This document shows, in pieces, positions 38,976 through 47,581 of a stretch of 64,000 bases of DNA. How positions within the stretch are numbered: the first letter of the stretch is position 1; each line of letters starts with the position of its first letter. Source of the stretch: Arthrobacter antibioticus (GTDB taxonomy: Bacteria; Actinomycetota; Actinomycetes; Actinomycetales; Micrococcaceae); NCBI RefSeq assembly GCF_030063205.1, contig NZ_JASISQ010000004.1, positions 275,707-339,706 on the forward strand, in the 5' to 3' direction. The translations under genes were made by a program, and so were the position numbers. The notes beneath the pieces are model-generated. The model did no database searches, was not told the DNA's origin, and was given only the letters and a program-made list of their open reading frames with translations.

Positions 38976-40098
38976 CCGCATCGGACTCCATCTCTTCGGC
39001 AAGCCTCATGGCTTCTTCAATGAGTGTCTCAACAATTTGGTCTTCAGGGACAGTCTTGATGACTTCTCCCTTCACAAATATCTGTCCCTTGCCGTTACCA
39101 GAGGCAACACCAAGGTCAGCTTCGCGAGCCTCGCCAGGTCCATTGACCACACAACCCATCACGGCAACGCGCAAAGGTACTTCCATGCCTTCAAGGCCGG
39201 CAGTAACTTCTTCTGCCAATTTGTAAACATCAACCTGGGCGCGTCCACAGGAGGGGCAAGAGACTATTTCCAGTTTGCGAGGACGAAGATTCAGCGATTG
39301 CAGAATCTGGTTGCCAACCTTGATTTCCTCCACTGGCGGGGCGGAAAGTGACACGCGAATGGTGTCGCCAATGCCCTTGGCGAGCAGCGCGCCAAACGCC
39401 GTAGCTGATTTGATGGTGCCCTGGAACGCAGGCCCGGCCTCAGTAACACCAAGGTGCAGGGGCCAGTCACCCTGCTCGGCAAGCAACTCATAGGCGGCAA
39501 CCATGATGACAGGATCGTTGTGTTTCACGGAGATTTTGAAATCATGAAAGCCATGCTCTTCGAACAAGGACGCTTCCCACACGGCCGACTCAACCAGTGC
39601 CTCAGGGGTTGCCTTGCCGTACTTCTTCATAATTCCCGGTTCCAGCGAACCGGCATTCACACCAATGCGGATGGACGTGCCATGATCCTTGGCAGCCTTA
39701 GCAATTTCTTTAATCTGGTCATCAAATTTGCGAATATTGCCAGGGTTCACGCGGACAGCGGCACAGCCAGCTTCGATCGCTGCAAAGACATACTTCGGCT
39801 GGAAGTGGATGTCAGCAATAACAGGGATCTGAGACTTCCGGGCAATAATAGGCAACGCATCGGCATCATCCTGCGACGGACAGGCTACACGCACAATGTC
39901 GCAACCGGACGCTGTTAGTTCAGCGATCTGCTGAAGGGTGGCGTTTATATCAGTGGTTTTTGTGGTTGTCATCGACTGCACGCTGATGGGCGAATCCGAC
40001 CCCACACCAACCGAGCCGACCTTGATTTGCCGGGTTTTGCGGCGCGGCGCAAGTACTGGCGGTGGCAGCGGCGGCATGCCGAGACTGACGGAGGTCAA
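38932..40098 (-). CDS. ispG: 4-hydroxy-3-methylbut-2-enyl-diphosphate synthase
   Basis: IspG (GcpE) is the 4Fe-4S enzyme of the non-mevalonate isoprenoid pathway. The 388-residue protein shows [27 protein letters not shown], and cluster cysteines in SCPSCGR and [10 protein letters not shown]. The start is taken as TTG 40098: AAGGAG lies six bases upstream and the resulting [10 protein letters not shown] begins as in relatives, whereas ATG 40119 lacks a Shine-Dalgarno. Dxr, the second enzyme of the same pathway, is encoded at 43240-44454. Confidence 0.95.
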   Translation of the reverse strand: MTSVSLGMPPLPPPVLAPRRKTRQIKVGSVGVGSDSPISVQSMTTTKTTDINATLQQIAELTASGCDIVRVACPSQDDADALPIIARKSQIPVIADIHFQPKYVFAAIEAGCAAVRVNPGNIRKFDDQIKEIAKAAKDHGTSIRIGVNAGSLEPGIMKKYGKATPEALVESAVWEASLFEEHGFHDFKISVKHNDPVIMVAAYELLAEQGDWPLHLGVTEAGPAFQGTIKSATAFGALLAKGIGDTIRVSLSAPPVEEIKVGNQILQSLNLRPRKLEIVSCPSCGRAQVDVYKLAEEVTAGLEGMEVPLRVAVMGCVVNGPGEAREADLGVASGNGKGQIFVKGEVIKTVPEDQIVETLIEEAMRLAEEMESDADDTTLAGGPVVSVS

Positions 40099-40230
40099 AA
40101 TATGCTCCTTGGAGTTCATTTATCTAACACTGCGGCAGCTGTACCGGTTTGTGGTACCACTAAAGAGTCCCGCAATATCTATCTTTGATTGTAAGCTCGA
40201 TCCCACCTGCGTGAGGACCAATGAGGGCTA

Positions 40231-40521
40231 TCACACGTATTGACTGAGTTGACCGATCACAGGATTCCAGCCGGAAATCTTCAAACCGGTCACGCCGCCA
40301 CCAATCGTCATTGGATCCTGAGAAACAATCTGTTGCACAGCAGCTTCATTTTCTGCGCGGAAAATCAGCAGCGCCCCGGCCCCGTCAGCGTAAGGACCGG
40401 AAGCCAACACCACTTCAGCCTCTGCCTGGGCGGCAAGCCATTCCCTGTGCTTGGGGCGGTACTCCACACGGGCTGCTTCAGCTTCCGGACCATAAATATA
40501 CTCAACAGCGAAAATAAACAT
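40231..40521 (-). CDS. YciI-family protein
   Basis: A 96-residue dimeric alpha/beta-barrel protein of the YciI family. RPKHREWLAAQ with its conserved His and the ASGPYADGAGALLIF strand are diagnostic. Some family members act as dehalogenases or lactone isomerases; most have no known role. The start lies 5 bp after the upstream membrane gene stop, so they are cotranscribed, with the SatD-like regulator gene at the head. Confidence 0.85.
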   Translation of the reverse strand: MFIFAVEYIYGPEAEAARVEYRPKHREWLAAQAEAEVVLASGPYADGAGALLIFRAENEAAVQQIVSQDPMTIGGGVTGLKISGWNPVIGQLSQYV

Positions 40522-40525
40522 AGTT

Positions 40526-41044
40526 TCAGCCTATATGCAGCAGGGTTTTCACGAGGACCGCAACACTGGCCGCCCACAACATCGAGGCTAGCGTGCCAAT
40601 AATAAAGCGCTCACTGGCTCCTGGCGTATTTTTCAATTCCGGATACCTGCCCAAACCCTTGATAGCCACCACATAGGCAATCGCCACCGGCTGACCGGAG
40701 AGGATGGCCACGGCGACAGCCGCACGTTCAAGAAACCCAATAAGCAGGCCTCCGCGCAAAACCTCACCTGTAGCTGGGGGCCCGGACCCGCTGCCTTCTT
40801 CGGGAGTAGTTCCAGTTCTGCCCGGAGTTTCCTCGACCGTGCTCATCTGCACTTCAGATGTCATTTCCGTGCCAGCAGCAGGAGGTAATTCACTGATTGG
40901 CGTTGGCGCCGGGCTCTCAATGGACTCTGCGGCATCGATTGCCAGCACTGGCTTGGACTTCGCCAACACTAAAATGCCGGCTGTGACTGGCCACCCACCA
41001 GCCACAGCCACGATCAAGGCCACAGCAATCCAGATCGCTTCCAT
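40526..41044 (-). CDS. Membrane protein paired with SatD-like gene
   Basis: A 172-residue protein with an N-terminal membrane helix (4-28), a Pro/Ser/Thr/Glu-rich loop (40-90) and two further hydrophobic segments (about 98-125, 150-170) around the conserved-looking AIKGLGRYPELKN and SERFIIGTLASMLWA. Similar proteins accompany SatD-type regulators in Gram-positive bacteria. The long acidic loop is probably outside or flexible. Function unknown. Confidence 0.75.
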   Translation of the reverse strand: MEAIWIAVALIVAVAGGWPVTAGILVLAKSKPVLAIDAAESIESPAPTPISELPPAAGTEMTSEVQMSTVEETPGRTGTTPEEGSGSGPPATGEVLRGGLLIGFLERAAVAVAILSGQPVAIAYVVAIKGLGRYPELKNTPGASERFIIGTLASMLWAASVAVLVKTLLHIG

Positions 41045-41163
41045 GGTGCCTCCTTAAGCCAGCCCACTGCGGAGCAGCTGCTGGCATCGTCGCGAGAAAT
41101 AGTTCAGGACTTTCACACTAGCGCCCTGCACTGACATTCCAGAGGGGCCGGGGCCTGAAAAGT

Positions 41164-41772
41164 TCAGCCGTGTGAGACAGGTTCTACGTGGTTTAGGAGC
41201 AGCCTGGCTGCCTTACGTCCGTTGAGCTCTTCGTGGTGACCTGATCGGAGAATCGCCTTACTGACGGCTTGAGGGCTGATCCCCAAGTGAGCTGCAACCT
41301 GTTTTTGCGTCGAGTTGGGAGAGGCCTTAAGCGCATCCAAAACCCGCCATTCAGCTTGGGACCGCCGCCGGATCAGATCACCAAACAAGACCAGGACAGC
41401 TTCTGCTGCATCCGCCCATTCCGAGCCGGCTACAGTTCTGACACTGAGTGGGACACGTTCGCCCGTTTTTTTGGCAGCATCAACAGCTTCGCGGGCGGCA
41501 ACAAAGGCATTGCCCGCTCCTTCGCGCGAGCTGGGAGGCAAGGGTAGACCCACATCTCCGACCCCTATCCCGATGTACCAATCATGAACACGTAAAACCC
41601 TCGCCACCACTTCAACCACCGCGTCAGGGTCCGCAATAACTCCTTGCACTTCATCACCAACAGAGCGCTCGAAGCCGCGAAGAGCGTCAATGTCGGCAAG
41701 CGCGGCCAAAAGCCGCGGAACTTTATCGCCATGAACGCGGCTACCACGCTGATCGATCGTCAAAACAAACAT
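41164..41772 (-). CDS. SatD-like regulatory protein with C-terminal HTH
   Basis: A 202-residue protein. The N-terminal two thirds (TIDQRGSR..., SVGDEVQGVI, WYIGIGVGDVGLPLPPSSREGAGNAF) fit the SatD family, linked to acid tolerance in streptococci; the C-terminal part holds a helix-turn-helix (QKQVAAHLGISPQAVSKAI). It is likely a DNA-binding regulator with a nucleotide- or ligand-binding head. A 22-bp inverted repeat just before its start suggests autoregulation. Next downstream is the partner membrane gene. Confidence 0.68.
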   Translation of the reverse strand: MFVLTIDQRGSRVHGDKVPRLLAALADIDALRGFERSVGDEVQGVIADPDAVVEVVARVLRVHDWYIGIGVGDVGLPLPPSSREGAGNAFVAAREAVDAAKKTGERVPLSVRTVAGSEWADAAEAVLVLFGDLIRRRSQAEWRVLDALKASPNSTQKQVAAHLGISPQAVSKAILRSGHHEELNGRKAARLLLNHVEPVSHG

Positions 41773-41785
41773 GACTAAACCATAA

Positions 41786-41807
41786 TTGATTGTTTCCTAG
41801 TAATCAA
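41786..41807 (-). promoter_or_regulatory. Inverted repeat operator at SatD-like gene
   Basis: TTGATT (41786-41791) and AATCAA (41802-41807) are spaced by 10 bases and end 14 bases before the start codon. The layout is that of a dimeric HTH-protein operator overlapping the promoter. Confidence 0.5.
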
Positions 41808-41885
41808 CCGTTTATGTTTGTCTGGGGGAGAATTTGCGGACTGTGCGCCTGTAAAAAAACCAACAAGACCACGAAGCAACTCTCC

Positions 41886-43214
41886 CTATCCGAAGAGATT
41901 GACAGGCTTCACAATGTCAGCATAAATCAACAGCGCACCCATGCCTATCAGGACTATGGCTGCCACATAGGTGACCGGCAATAGCTTGGCGATGTCGAAG
42001 GGACCTGGGTCCCGTCGCTTGAATACCTTGGCAACAATGCGCCGCGCACCTTCATATAGCGCACCTAGGACGTGACCGCCGTCGAGCGGGAGCAACGGAA
42101 TGAGGTTGAAGACAAACAATGCCAGGTTCACTCCGGCCAGCAAACCGATGAGTGTTGCGGCCCGGGCACTGAGCGGCACCTCCTCCATGGCTGCAACTTC
42201 ACCGGCTACACGCCCAACACCAACAACAGAGATGGGACCGTTGGGATCTCGCGGTTCGGAACTAAATGCTGCTTTGGCCACACCAACAAGTTTCTGTGGC
42301 AGTTGGAAGACCACACCGCCAATTTGAGTGACGTTGTGGGCCACCGCCGGCAGCACGGCCGAGGCCGGCTGCGGCACCATGGCTGAGGTGGGGCCAACTC
42401 CAAGGAAACCCGCTTGCACGGTAACCGCTTTGCCAGCGTCATCCACTTGCGCCAATCCATTGGCGTCAATGACGGGACGCGCAGTCAAAACCGGGGTAAT
42501 GGTGGTGGAGATGCTCTTCCCGCCACGTTCGTACACGAGGGCTACGTTCTTGCCTGCAGAGGCTCGAACTCGCTCTGTAAAAGCAGTCCAATCCGTGACG
42601 GCCTGACCATCAAAGGACGTGATGGAATCCCCTGGAAGCAGTCCGGCCGCGGCGGCTGGAGTTTTGGTGCAGTTATTTAGGTCGGTGGGCACAGGTTGGC
42701 CATAGGCCACCTGACACGCATTGACTTCAGAAAGCGTTGTGGTGGCTTGCGCAGAGCCAAACCCCATCAACAGCACTGCCATGAGCACAACGCCGATCAG
42801 TAGATTCATGAAGGGCCCGCCCAGCATGATGATGATCTTTTTCCAGACGGGCAGTTTATAGAACACCCTGTTGGAATCCTCCGGGCCAACTTCTTCGTGG
42901 GCAGCACTGCGCGCTTCGCTGGCCAAGGTTTGAAACATGCCGGTGCTGGAGGGGCGCACACTGCCATCGGAACGGTTCGGTGGGTACATCCCCACCATCG
43001 CCACATAGCCACCGGCGGGAATGGCCTTGATACCGTATTCAGTTTCACCCTTTTTGCGGGAGAACATTGTGGGTCCAAAACCAATCATGTACCGCGTTAC
43101 GCGAACGTTGAACAGTTTGGCGGGCAGCAGGTGGCCCACTTCATGCAAGGCGATGGACACGGCAATACCAATGGCTACGAAGGCCACTCCACCGATGAAA
43201 AGCAGTACAGTCAC
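41886..43214 (-). CDS. rseP: Site-2 protease (M50, RseP/Rip1-like)
   Basis: An intramembrane zinc protease that cuts anti-sigma factors or other membrane proteins. The 442-residue protein has HEVGH at 24-28 in the first helix, FGPTMFSRKKGETEYG, a central PDZ domain (GLLPGDSITSFDGQAV), and the third metal ligand in LLPLDGGH near the C-terminus. The start is GTG 43214. It follows dxr by 25 bp, the usual pairing in Actinobacteria; mycobacterial Rip1 is the functional model. The target here is unknown. Confidence 0.93.
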   Translation of the reverse strand: MTVLLFIGGVAFVAIGIAVSIALHEVGHLLPAKLFNVRVTRYMIGFGPTMFSRKKGETEYGIKAIPAGGYVAMVGMYPPNRSDGSVRPSSTGMFQTLASEARSAAHEEVGPEDSNRVFYKLPVWKKIIIMLGGPFMNLLIGVVLMAVLLMGFGSAQATTTLSEVNACQVAYGQPVPTDLNNCTKTPAAAAGLLPGDSITSFDGQAVTDWTAFTERVRASAGKNVALVYERGGKSISTTITPVLTARPVIDANGLAQVDDAGKAVTVQAGFLGVGPTSAMVPQPASAVLPAVAHNVTQIGGVVFQLPQKLVGVAKAAFSSEPRDPNGPISVVGVGRVAGEVAAMEEVPLSARAATLIGLLAGVNLALFVFNLIPLLPLDGGHVLGALYEGARRIVAKVFKRRDPGPFDIAKLLPVTYVAAIVLIGMGALLIYADIVKPVNLFG

Positions 43215-43239
43215 AATTTACTTTCTTTGCTCAATTGTT

Positions 43240-44454
43240 CTAAACCTTGGCATCCAATAACTCGTTGGCTCGCGCCCGTGCCCAGACTTCAGCTTCCAAT
43301 ACGGTTTCGAGCGTCAGCTGCGAACCGGGTGTGTGTTCGCTGAGAACCTGCGCAATCGTGTCCACAATATCCAGAAAGCTTATCCGCCCGGCGTGAAAAG
43401 CATGGACTGCTTCTTCGTTGGCAGCGTTATATACGGCAGGGCAGGTACTCCCCCGACGCGCAGCGTCCTTGGCAAGTTCGACGGCGGGAAACGCCACGTT
43501 ATCCAGTGGCTCAAATGTCCAGGTGGCAGCCTTTGTCCAGTCACAGGGCGGAACTGCCCCGGGTACTCGATCCGGCCATCCCAATCCCATGGCGATGGGC
43601 AGCCGCATATCCGGCGGGGAAGCCTGGGCCAGCGTGGAACCGTCCGTGAACTGCACCATTGAATGGACCACCGATTGCGGATGGACTACAGCTTGAATTC
43701 GATCTAGCGGCACATCGAAAAGCAGATGGGCTTCAATGACTTCCAGCCCCTTGTTGACCAATGTCGCTGAATTTGTGGTGACCATGGGGCCCATATCCCA
43801 TGTGGGGTGGTTGAGTGCCTGTTCCGGTGTGACATGCGCCAACTCTTCCCGGCTGCGGCCGCGGAAAGGTCCGCCGGACGCTGTCACTATCAGCTTGTCT
43901 ACTTCATCCGCAGAGCCTGAACGCAGGGCTTGGGCCAGGGCTGAATGTTCTGAGTCCACAGGGACCAATTGACCCGGCGAAGCGGCGTCTTTAACCAAAG
44001 CTCCGCCAACAATCAATGACTCTTTGTTGGCCAGCGCCAAAATGGCGGTTGTCCCCAACGCCGCCAACGTGGGCGCCAACCCAATGGATCCGGTGATGCC
44101 ATTAAGCACCACATCAGCGGCAGAGGCTGTCCCCGCTCCCCACGCGGCAATACGTGTCGAAGCATCCGCTCCGGCCAAGATCTCTGGTGCAAAGCCTTTC
44201 AGGCCAGCCGCAGCGGCATGTGAGTCAATCAGCGAACGCAAGCGACCGGCGTCGTCCGACGCCGTACCCACCGCCAAAACCCGCAGTTCAACAGCCTGCC
44301 GGGCCAGCAAATCAAGGTTGTTTCCGCCAGCGCTTAGCGCTGTGACGGTAAAGCGCGGGCTCCCATCGGCCAGCTTGGCATGTTCCACAACATCCATCGC
44401 CTGTGTGCCGACAGAACCAGTTGAGCCGAGGATGATTATTTTACGATTCGCCAT
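43240..44454 (-). CDS. dxr: 1-deoxy-D-xylulose 5-phosphate reductoisomerase
   Basis: Dxr makes 2-C-methyl-D-erythritol 4-phosphate with NADPH, the first committed isoprenoid step. The 404-residue protein has GSTGSVG (10-16), LANKESLI, the metal-ligand segments [10 protein letters not shown] and [12 protein letters not shown], and the NHPTWDMG loop. ATG 44454 fits the family; the longer frame adds unrelated residues. It leads the dxr-rseP transcript. The Shine-Dalgarno is weak. Confidence 0.95.
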   Translation of the reverse strand: MANRKIIILGSTGSVGTQAMDVVEHAKLADGSPRFTVTALSAGGNNLDLLARQAVELRVLAVGTASDDAGRLRSLIDSHAAAAGLKGFAPEILAGADASTRIAAWGAGTASAADVVLNGITGSIGLAPTLAALGTTAILALANKESLIVGGALVKDAASPGQLVPVDSEHSALAQALRSGSADEVDKLIVTASGGPFRGRSREELAHVTPEQALNHPTWDMGPMVTTNSATLVNKGLEVIEAHLLFDVPLDRIQAVVHPQSVVHSMVQFTDGSTLAQASPPDMRLPIAMGLGWPDRVPGAVPPCDWTKAATWTFEPLDNVAFPAVELAKDAARRGSTCPAVYNAANEEAVHAFHAGRISFLDIVDTIAQVLSEHTPGSQLTLETVLEAEVWARARANELLDAKV

Positions 44455-44588
44455 AACACCAGTATTCCGCACTAGTGGCCAGGCCAGGTACTCACCATGG
44501 CTCAAGCCGCGGAAAAAGCTCTCCGTTTCAACGCAACATCCCGTGGGGACTCCGGCATGCTCAATCCCGTTCCTGAACAGAACCTTAG

Positions 44589-44637
44589 GTGAGCGAGCGT
44601 CAGGGAAAACACAACGTGGAGTGAGCGAGCGTCAGGG
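44589..44637. repeat. 17-bp direct repeat
   Basis: GTGAGCGAGCGTCAGGG occurs at 44589-44605 and 44621-44637, 32 bp apart, in the gap between the dxr start and the CitE-like stop. It may mark a dispersed intergenic repeat; only these two copies were noticed in the window. Confidence 0.75.
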
Positions 44638-44638
44638 G

Positions 44639-45448
44639 TTAGGTGGCGGAGCGGCGCAGGGTTTGCTTGGCGTGGAGCAAAATTGGGCCATCCACCATCT
44701 GCCCCTTGTAGGCGAATACGCCGGTCCCTGCGGCATCGGCCGCCGCCAATAATTCGCCAGCCGCGCTCACCTCCGCAGCAGTGGGACGGTAAGCGTCGCG
44801 GATCACGGCAACCTGGGAGGGATGAATGCTGGCCTTGGCACCGAAGCCGCTGGCCACAGCGTCTTCCGCCTCTTCAGCCAGCCCAGCAAGGTCCGCGAAA
44901 TCGGCGTAGATGGAATCAATAGCAACTTTGCCCGCAGCCCCAGCGGCCAGCAGTACCTGCGAGCGCGCGTGGGTTGCCACGGCACGGTATCCACCCGCCT
45001 GTGGGCCGCGGACAAAGCGGCTGGAGGTACCGCCAAGGGAGGCCACCAGATCTTCAGCACCCCACATGAGCGCAACAACGTTGGGAAGTTCGGCCAGTTT
45101 GGCAGCCGCCAGGACCCCTGCCGCACTTTCACACAGCGCCACCACACTAAAATCGCTCAGCGCTGCGATGGCATCGACGTGAGAAGCTTTGGCCACCATG
45201 ATGGTGGTGAATTTACTCGCACGCACGGCGGCTAGATCCAATGCGGACTCAGCCGTGTCCAGGGCGTTGATCCGGATCATTGTTTTTGCCGGATCCAGGG
45301 TGGAATTGAGCATATTTTCGCGGGCCTGGGCTTTGGCCGCTGGCGCCACGGCATCCTCTAGATCCACAATCACAGCATCCGAGCGCTCGGCGGCCTTGGC
45401 GAACCGCTCAGGCCTGTCAGCAGGTGCGAACAAGAGTGCCGGTCCCAT
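44639..45448 (-). CDS. HpcH/HpaI/CitE-family acyl-CoA lyase
   Basis: A CitE-type TIM-barrel lyase (269 residues from ATG 45448). VDLEDAVAP, CESAAG, WGAEDL and GAKASIHPSQV mark the metal and CoA-substrate site. In M. tuberculosis the homologous gene in the same cluster encodes an HMG-CoA/citramalyl-CoA lyase of leucine breakdown, the likely role here since no HMGL-type lyase is present. ATG 45448 has no Shine-Dalgarno; an in-frame ATT at 45472 has AAGGAG six bases before it and may be the true start. Last gene of the leucine operon. Confidence 0.85.
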   Translation of the reverse strand: MGPALLFAPADRPERFAKAAERSDAVIVDLEDAVAPAAKAQARENMLNSTLDPAKTMIRINALDTAESALDLAAVRASKFTTIMVAKASHVDAIAALSDFSVVALCESAAGVLAAAKLAELPNVVALMWGAEDLVASLGGTSSRFVRGPQAGGYRAVATHARSQVLLAAGAAGKVAIDSIYADFADLAGLAEEAEDAVASGFGAKASIHPSQVAVIRDAYRPTAAEVSAAGELLAAADAAGTGVFAYKGQMVDGPILLHAKQTLRRSAT

Positions 45449-45469
45449 GGTGAATTCGCTGTAGCGAGA

Positions 45470-45483
45470 AATAGCGTGCTCCT
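45470..45483 (-). promoter_or_regulatory. Shine-Dalgarno placed for an ATT codon
   Basis: On the minus strand AAGGAG (45483-45478) is followed by CACGCT and ATT (45472-45470), the ATT being in frame with the CitE-like gene. No ATG, GTG or TTG lies in frame between it and ATG 45448, 35 bases from the ribosome site. Confidence 0.5.
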
Positions 45484-45496
45484 TATAGTTGGCGTT

Positions 45497-46021
45497 CTAG
45501 TTGGTTGGCTTAAGCCAGAAAAGTGCAGTCCTGCTGGCTTTTCCAACCACGACGCCGGACTGGTTGCGTCCGGTGTGTTCCATAGTCACAATCCCCTGAC
45601 CGGGTCGGGAGGCGGAAAGCCGCTTGTCCGTGACTACCGTTTCGGTGTACAGGGTATCGCCATGGAACAGCGGATGCGGGAAGGAAATATCGCTCATTCC
45701 CAGTTGCGCCACAATGGTCCCCTGCGTCAGCTGGGCCACGGATTGGCCCACCATGGTGGCCAGAGTGAACATGGAGTTCATGAGGCGCTGGCCAAACGGC
45801 TGCCCCTCACTGAATGCGGCATCAAGATGCAGCGCCTGAGTGTTCATGGTCATGGTGGTGAACAAAACGTTGTCCGTCTCGGTCAGTGTTCGCCCAGGAC
45901 GGTGCTGATACAGCACACCAACCTGGAGTTCTTCAAAGAACAACCCTCTTTGCCTCACCACGGCAGGCGTGGTCAGGGGATCAACGTCAGTGGGCTCTGG
46001 CGTGGCCCGCAGCTCACTCAT
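45497..46021 (-). CDS. MaoC-family dehydratase
   Basis: A 174-residue hot-dog-fold enoyl-CoA hydratase-type protein. The usual D-x-N-P-L-H hydratase motif reads N-T-Q-A-L-H here (about 60-66), a variant worth noting because the catalytic Asp is replaced. From its place it should hydrate an unsaturated CoA ester such as 3-methylglutaconyl-CoA, replacing the crotonase used in other leucine operons. Its start overlaps the CoA-transferase stop by four bases. Confidence 0.82.
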   Translation of the reverse strand: MSELRATPEPTDVDPLTTPAVVRQRGLFFEELQVGVLYQHRPGRTLTETDNVLFTTMTMNTQALHLDAAFSEGQPFGQRLMNSMFTLATMVGQSVAQLTQGTIVAQLGMSDISFPHPLFHGDTLYTETVVTDKRLSASRPGQGIVTMEHTGRNQSGVVVGKASRTALFWLKPTN

Positions 46022-47499
46022 ACGTTGTCCAGATCATGCATCTCCACGTTCAGCGGCGCTCCGGTTGCACCAACTATCTGCTCCACGCTGACTCCGGGGG
46101 CCAATTCCTTCAGCACCAGTCCGTCGGGGGTGACCTCAATAACGGCTAGGTCAGTGATGATCAGATCAACACAGCCTTTTCCAGTCAGTGGCAAAGTACA
46201 CGCGGGGACAATCTTTGGTGCCCCGTACTTGTCCACATGTTCCATCATGACAATGAGTTTCTTGGCACCGAATACCAGGTCCATGGCCCCACCCATACCC
46301 TTGACCATTTTGCCAGGAATCATCCAGTTCGCCAGATCACCGTTAGCGGCAACCTGCATGGCCCCCAAGACGGCAACATCAATGTGCCCGCCACGCACCA
46401 TGCCAAACGAGGTAGCCGAATCAAAGAACGCGGCCCCTTTATTGGCGGTGACGGTTTCCTTACCGGCATTGATCAGATCTGAATCCACATCAGCTTCCAG
46501 CGGGTAGGGTCCAATGCCAAGGAGCCCGTTTTCTGAATGCAACACCACCTCCACACCCTCAGGGATGTAGTTGGGGATCAACGTGGGCATACCAATACCG
46601 AGGTTGACGTATTGGCCGTTGTGCAACTCGCGTGCCACCCGTGCGGCCAGCTCATTGCGGGTCAGCGGCACGGCTTTGCTTACTGCCGTGTTACCTACCG
46701 CCGGGGCTGGTTCGGAGGTCTGAGCAACCGCATCTGCCGGAACAGATACCGTGCGCTTTTCAATACGCTTCTCACTCCCCGGGGTACCAGCTGGAACATG
46801 AACCACCCGCTGAACAAAAATCCCGGGAACATGGACGTGCTCGGGATCCAGCTCTCCGGGTTCCACAAGCTCTTCCACCTCTGCAATAGTGATGCGTCCG
46901 GCCATGGCGCACAGTGGATTGAAGTTCATGGCGGTGGCGTGGAAGATCAGGTTCCCGTGCTTATCCCCCTTCCAGGCATGGACCAGGGCGAAGTCGGGAG
47001 TCAGAGACTCCTCCAACACAAACTCTGCCTCACCAAAGGTACGCACGTCCTTGGGTGGGGAGGCTACGCCAACCCCGCCAGCGCCGTCGTACATCCGAGG
47101 CAGGCCACCCTCACTGACCTGTGTGCCCACCCCTGCGGCGGTGTAGAAAGCCGGTATACCAGCACCACCTGCACGCAGCTTCTCGGCCAGCGTGCCCTGC
47201 GGTGTGAGCTCAACTTCAAGCTCACCGGCAAGGAACTGACGGGCAAATTCCTTGTTCTCCCCCACGTAGGAGGAAATGGTGCGCCGGATCCGTCCATCTC
47301 GAAGCAGGATGCCAAGGCCCCAATCATCAACTCCGCAGTTGTTAGAGATAGTTTCCAGCTGGGAAACCTCAGCGTCATGGACAGCTTGAATCAATGCCAC
47401 GGGTATCCCGCACAGGCCGAAGCCGCCTACGGCCAGGGATGCACCGTCAGTAATGTCATGGATTGCCGCAGCCGGGGAGGCAACTACTTTGTTGATCAT
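46018..47499 (-). CDS. Fused 3-oxoacid CoA-transferase, SCOT type
   Basis: A 493-residue protein containing both CoA-transferase subunits in one chain: the A part (1-245, with [14 protein letters not shown] and [12 protein letters not shown]) and the B part (about 275-493, with [14 protein letters not shown] and the catalytic Glu in [10 protein letters not shown]), joined by a linker of about 30 residues. It would transfer CoA from succinyl-CoA to acetoacetate, closing leucine breakdown. Most bacteria have separate A and B genes, including the mycobacterial cluster, so the fusion is notable. Confidence 0.92.
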   Translation of the reverse strand: MINKVVASPAAAIHDITDGASLAVGGFGLCGIPVALIQAVHDAEVSQLETISNNCGVDDWGLGILLRDGRIRRTISSYVGENKEFARQFLAGELEVELTPQGTLAEKLRAGGAGIPAFYTAAGVGTQVSEGGLPRMYDGAGGVGVASPPKDVRTFGEAEFVLEESLTPDFALVHAWKGDKHGNLIFHATAMNFNPLCAMAGRITIAEVEELVEPGELDPEHVHVPGIFVQRVVHVPAGTPGSEKRIEKRTVSVPADAVAQTSEPAPAVGNTAVSKAVPLTRNELAARVARELHNGQYVNLGIGMPTLIPNYIPEGVEVVLHSENGLLGIGPYPLEADVDSDLINAGKETVTANKGAAFFDSATSFGMVRGGHIDVAVLGAMQVAANGDLANWMIPGKMVKGMGGAMDLVFGAKKLIVMMEHVDKYGAPKIVPACTLPLTGKGCVDLIITDLAVIEVTPDGLVLKELAPGVSVEQIVGATGAPLNVEMHDLDNV

Positions 47500-47513
47500 G
47501 GCGGTACCTTTCA

Positions 47514-47581
47514 GTCGGTTTAGAGGCCCAGTCGGTTTAGAGGCCCAGTCGGTTTAGAGGCCCAGTCGGTTTAGAGGCCCA
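47514..47581 (-). repeat. Four perfect 17-bp tandem units with a stop codon
   Basis: Units 47514-47530, 47531-47547, 47548-47564 and 47565-47581 (GTCGGTTTAGAGGCCCA) are identical. The last unit contains the end of the acyl-CoA dehydrogenase gene, including its TAA; the other three make up almost the whole spacer to the CoA-transferase gene. The array evidently grew by duplicating the gene end. Confidence 0.95.

Noticed and set aside
41790-41984. 64-codon plus-strand frame before the site-2 protease end
   Set aside because: Overlaps the candidate operator and the protease 3' end; no family, no ribosome site.
45476-46507. 343-codon plus-strand frame opposite the CoA-transferase and MaoC genes
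   Set aside because: Lies wholly against two firmly identified genes, crosses their junction, and shows no motif.
46537-47523. 328-codon plus-strand frame opposite the CoA-transferase gene
   Set aside because: Antisense shadow of a conserved enzyme; His/Cys-rich nonsense composition.
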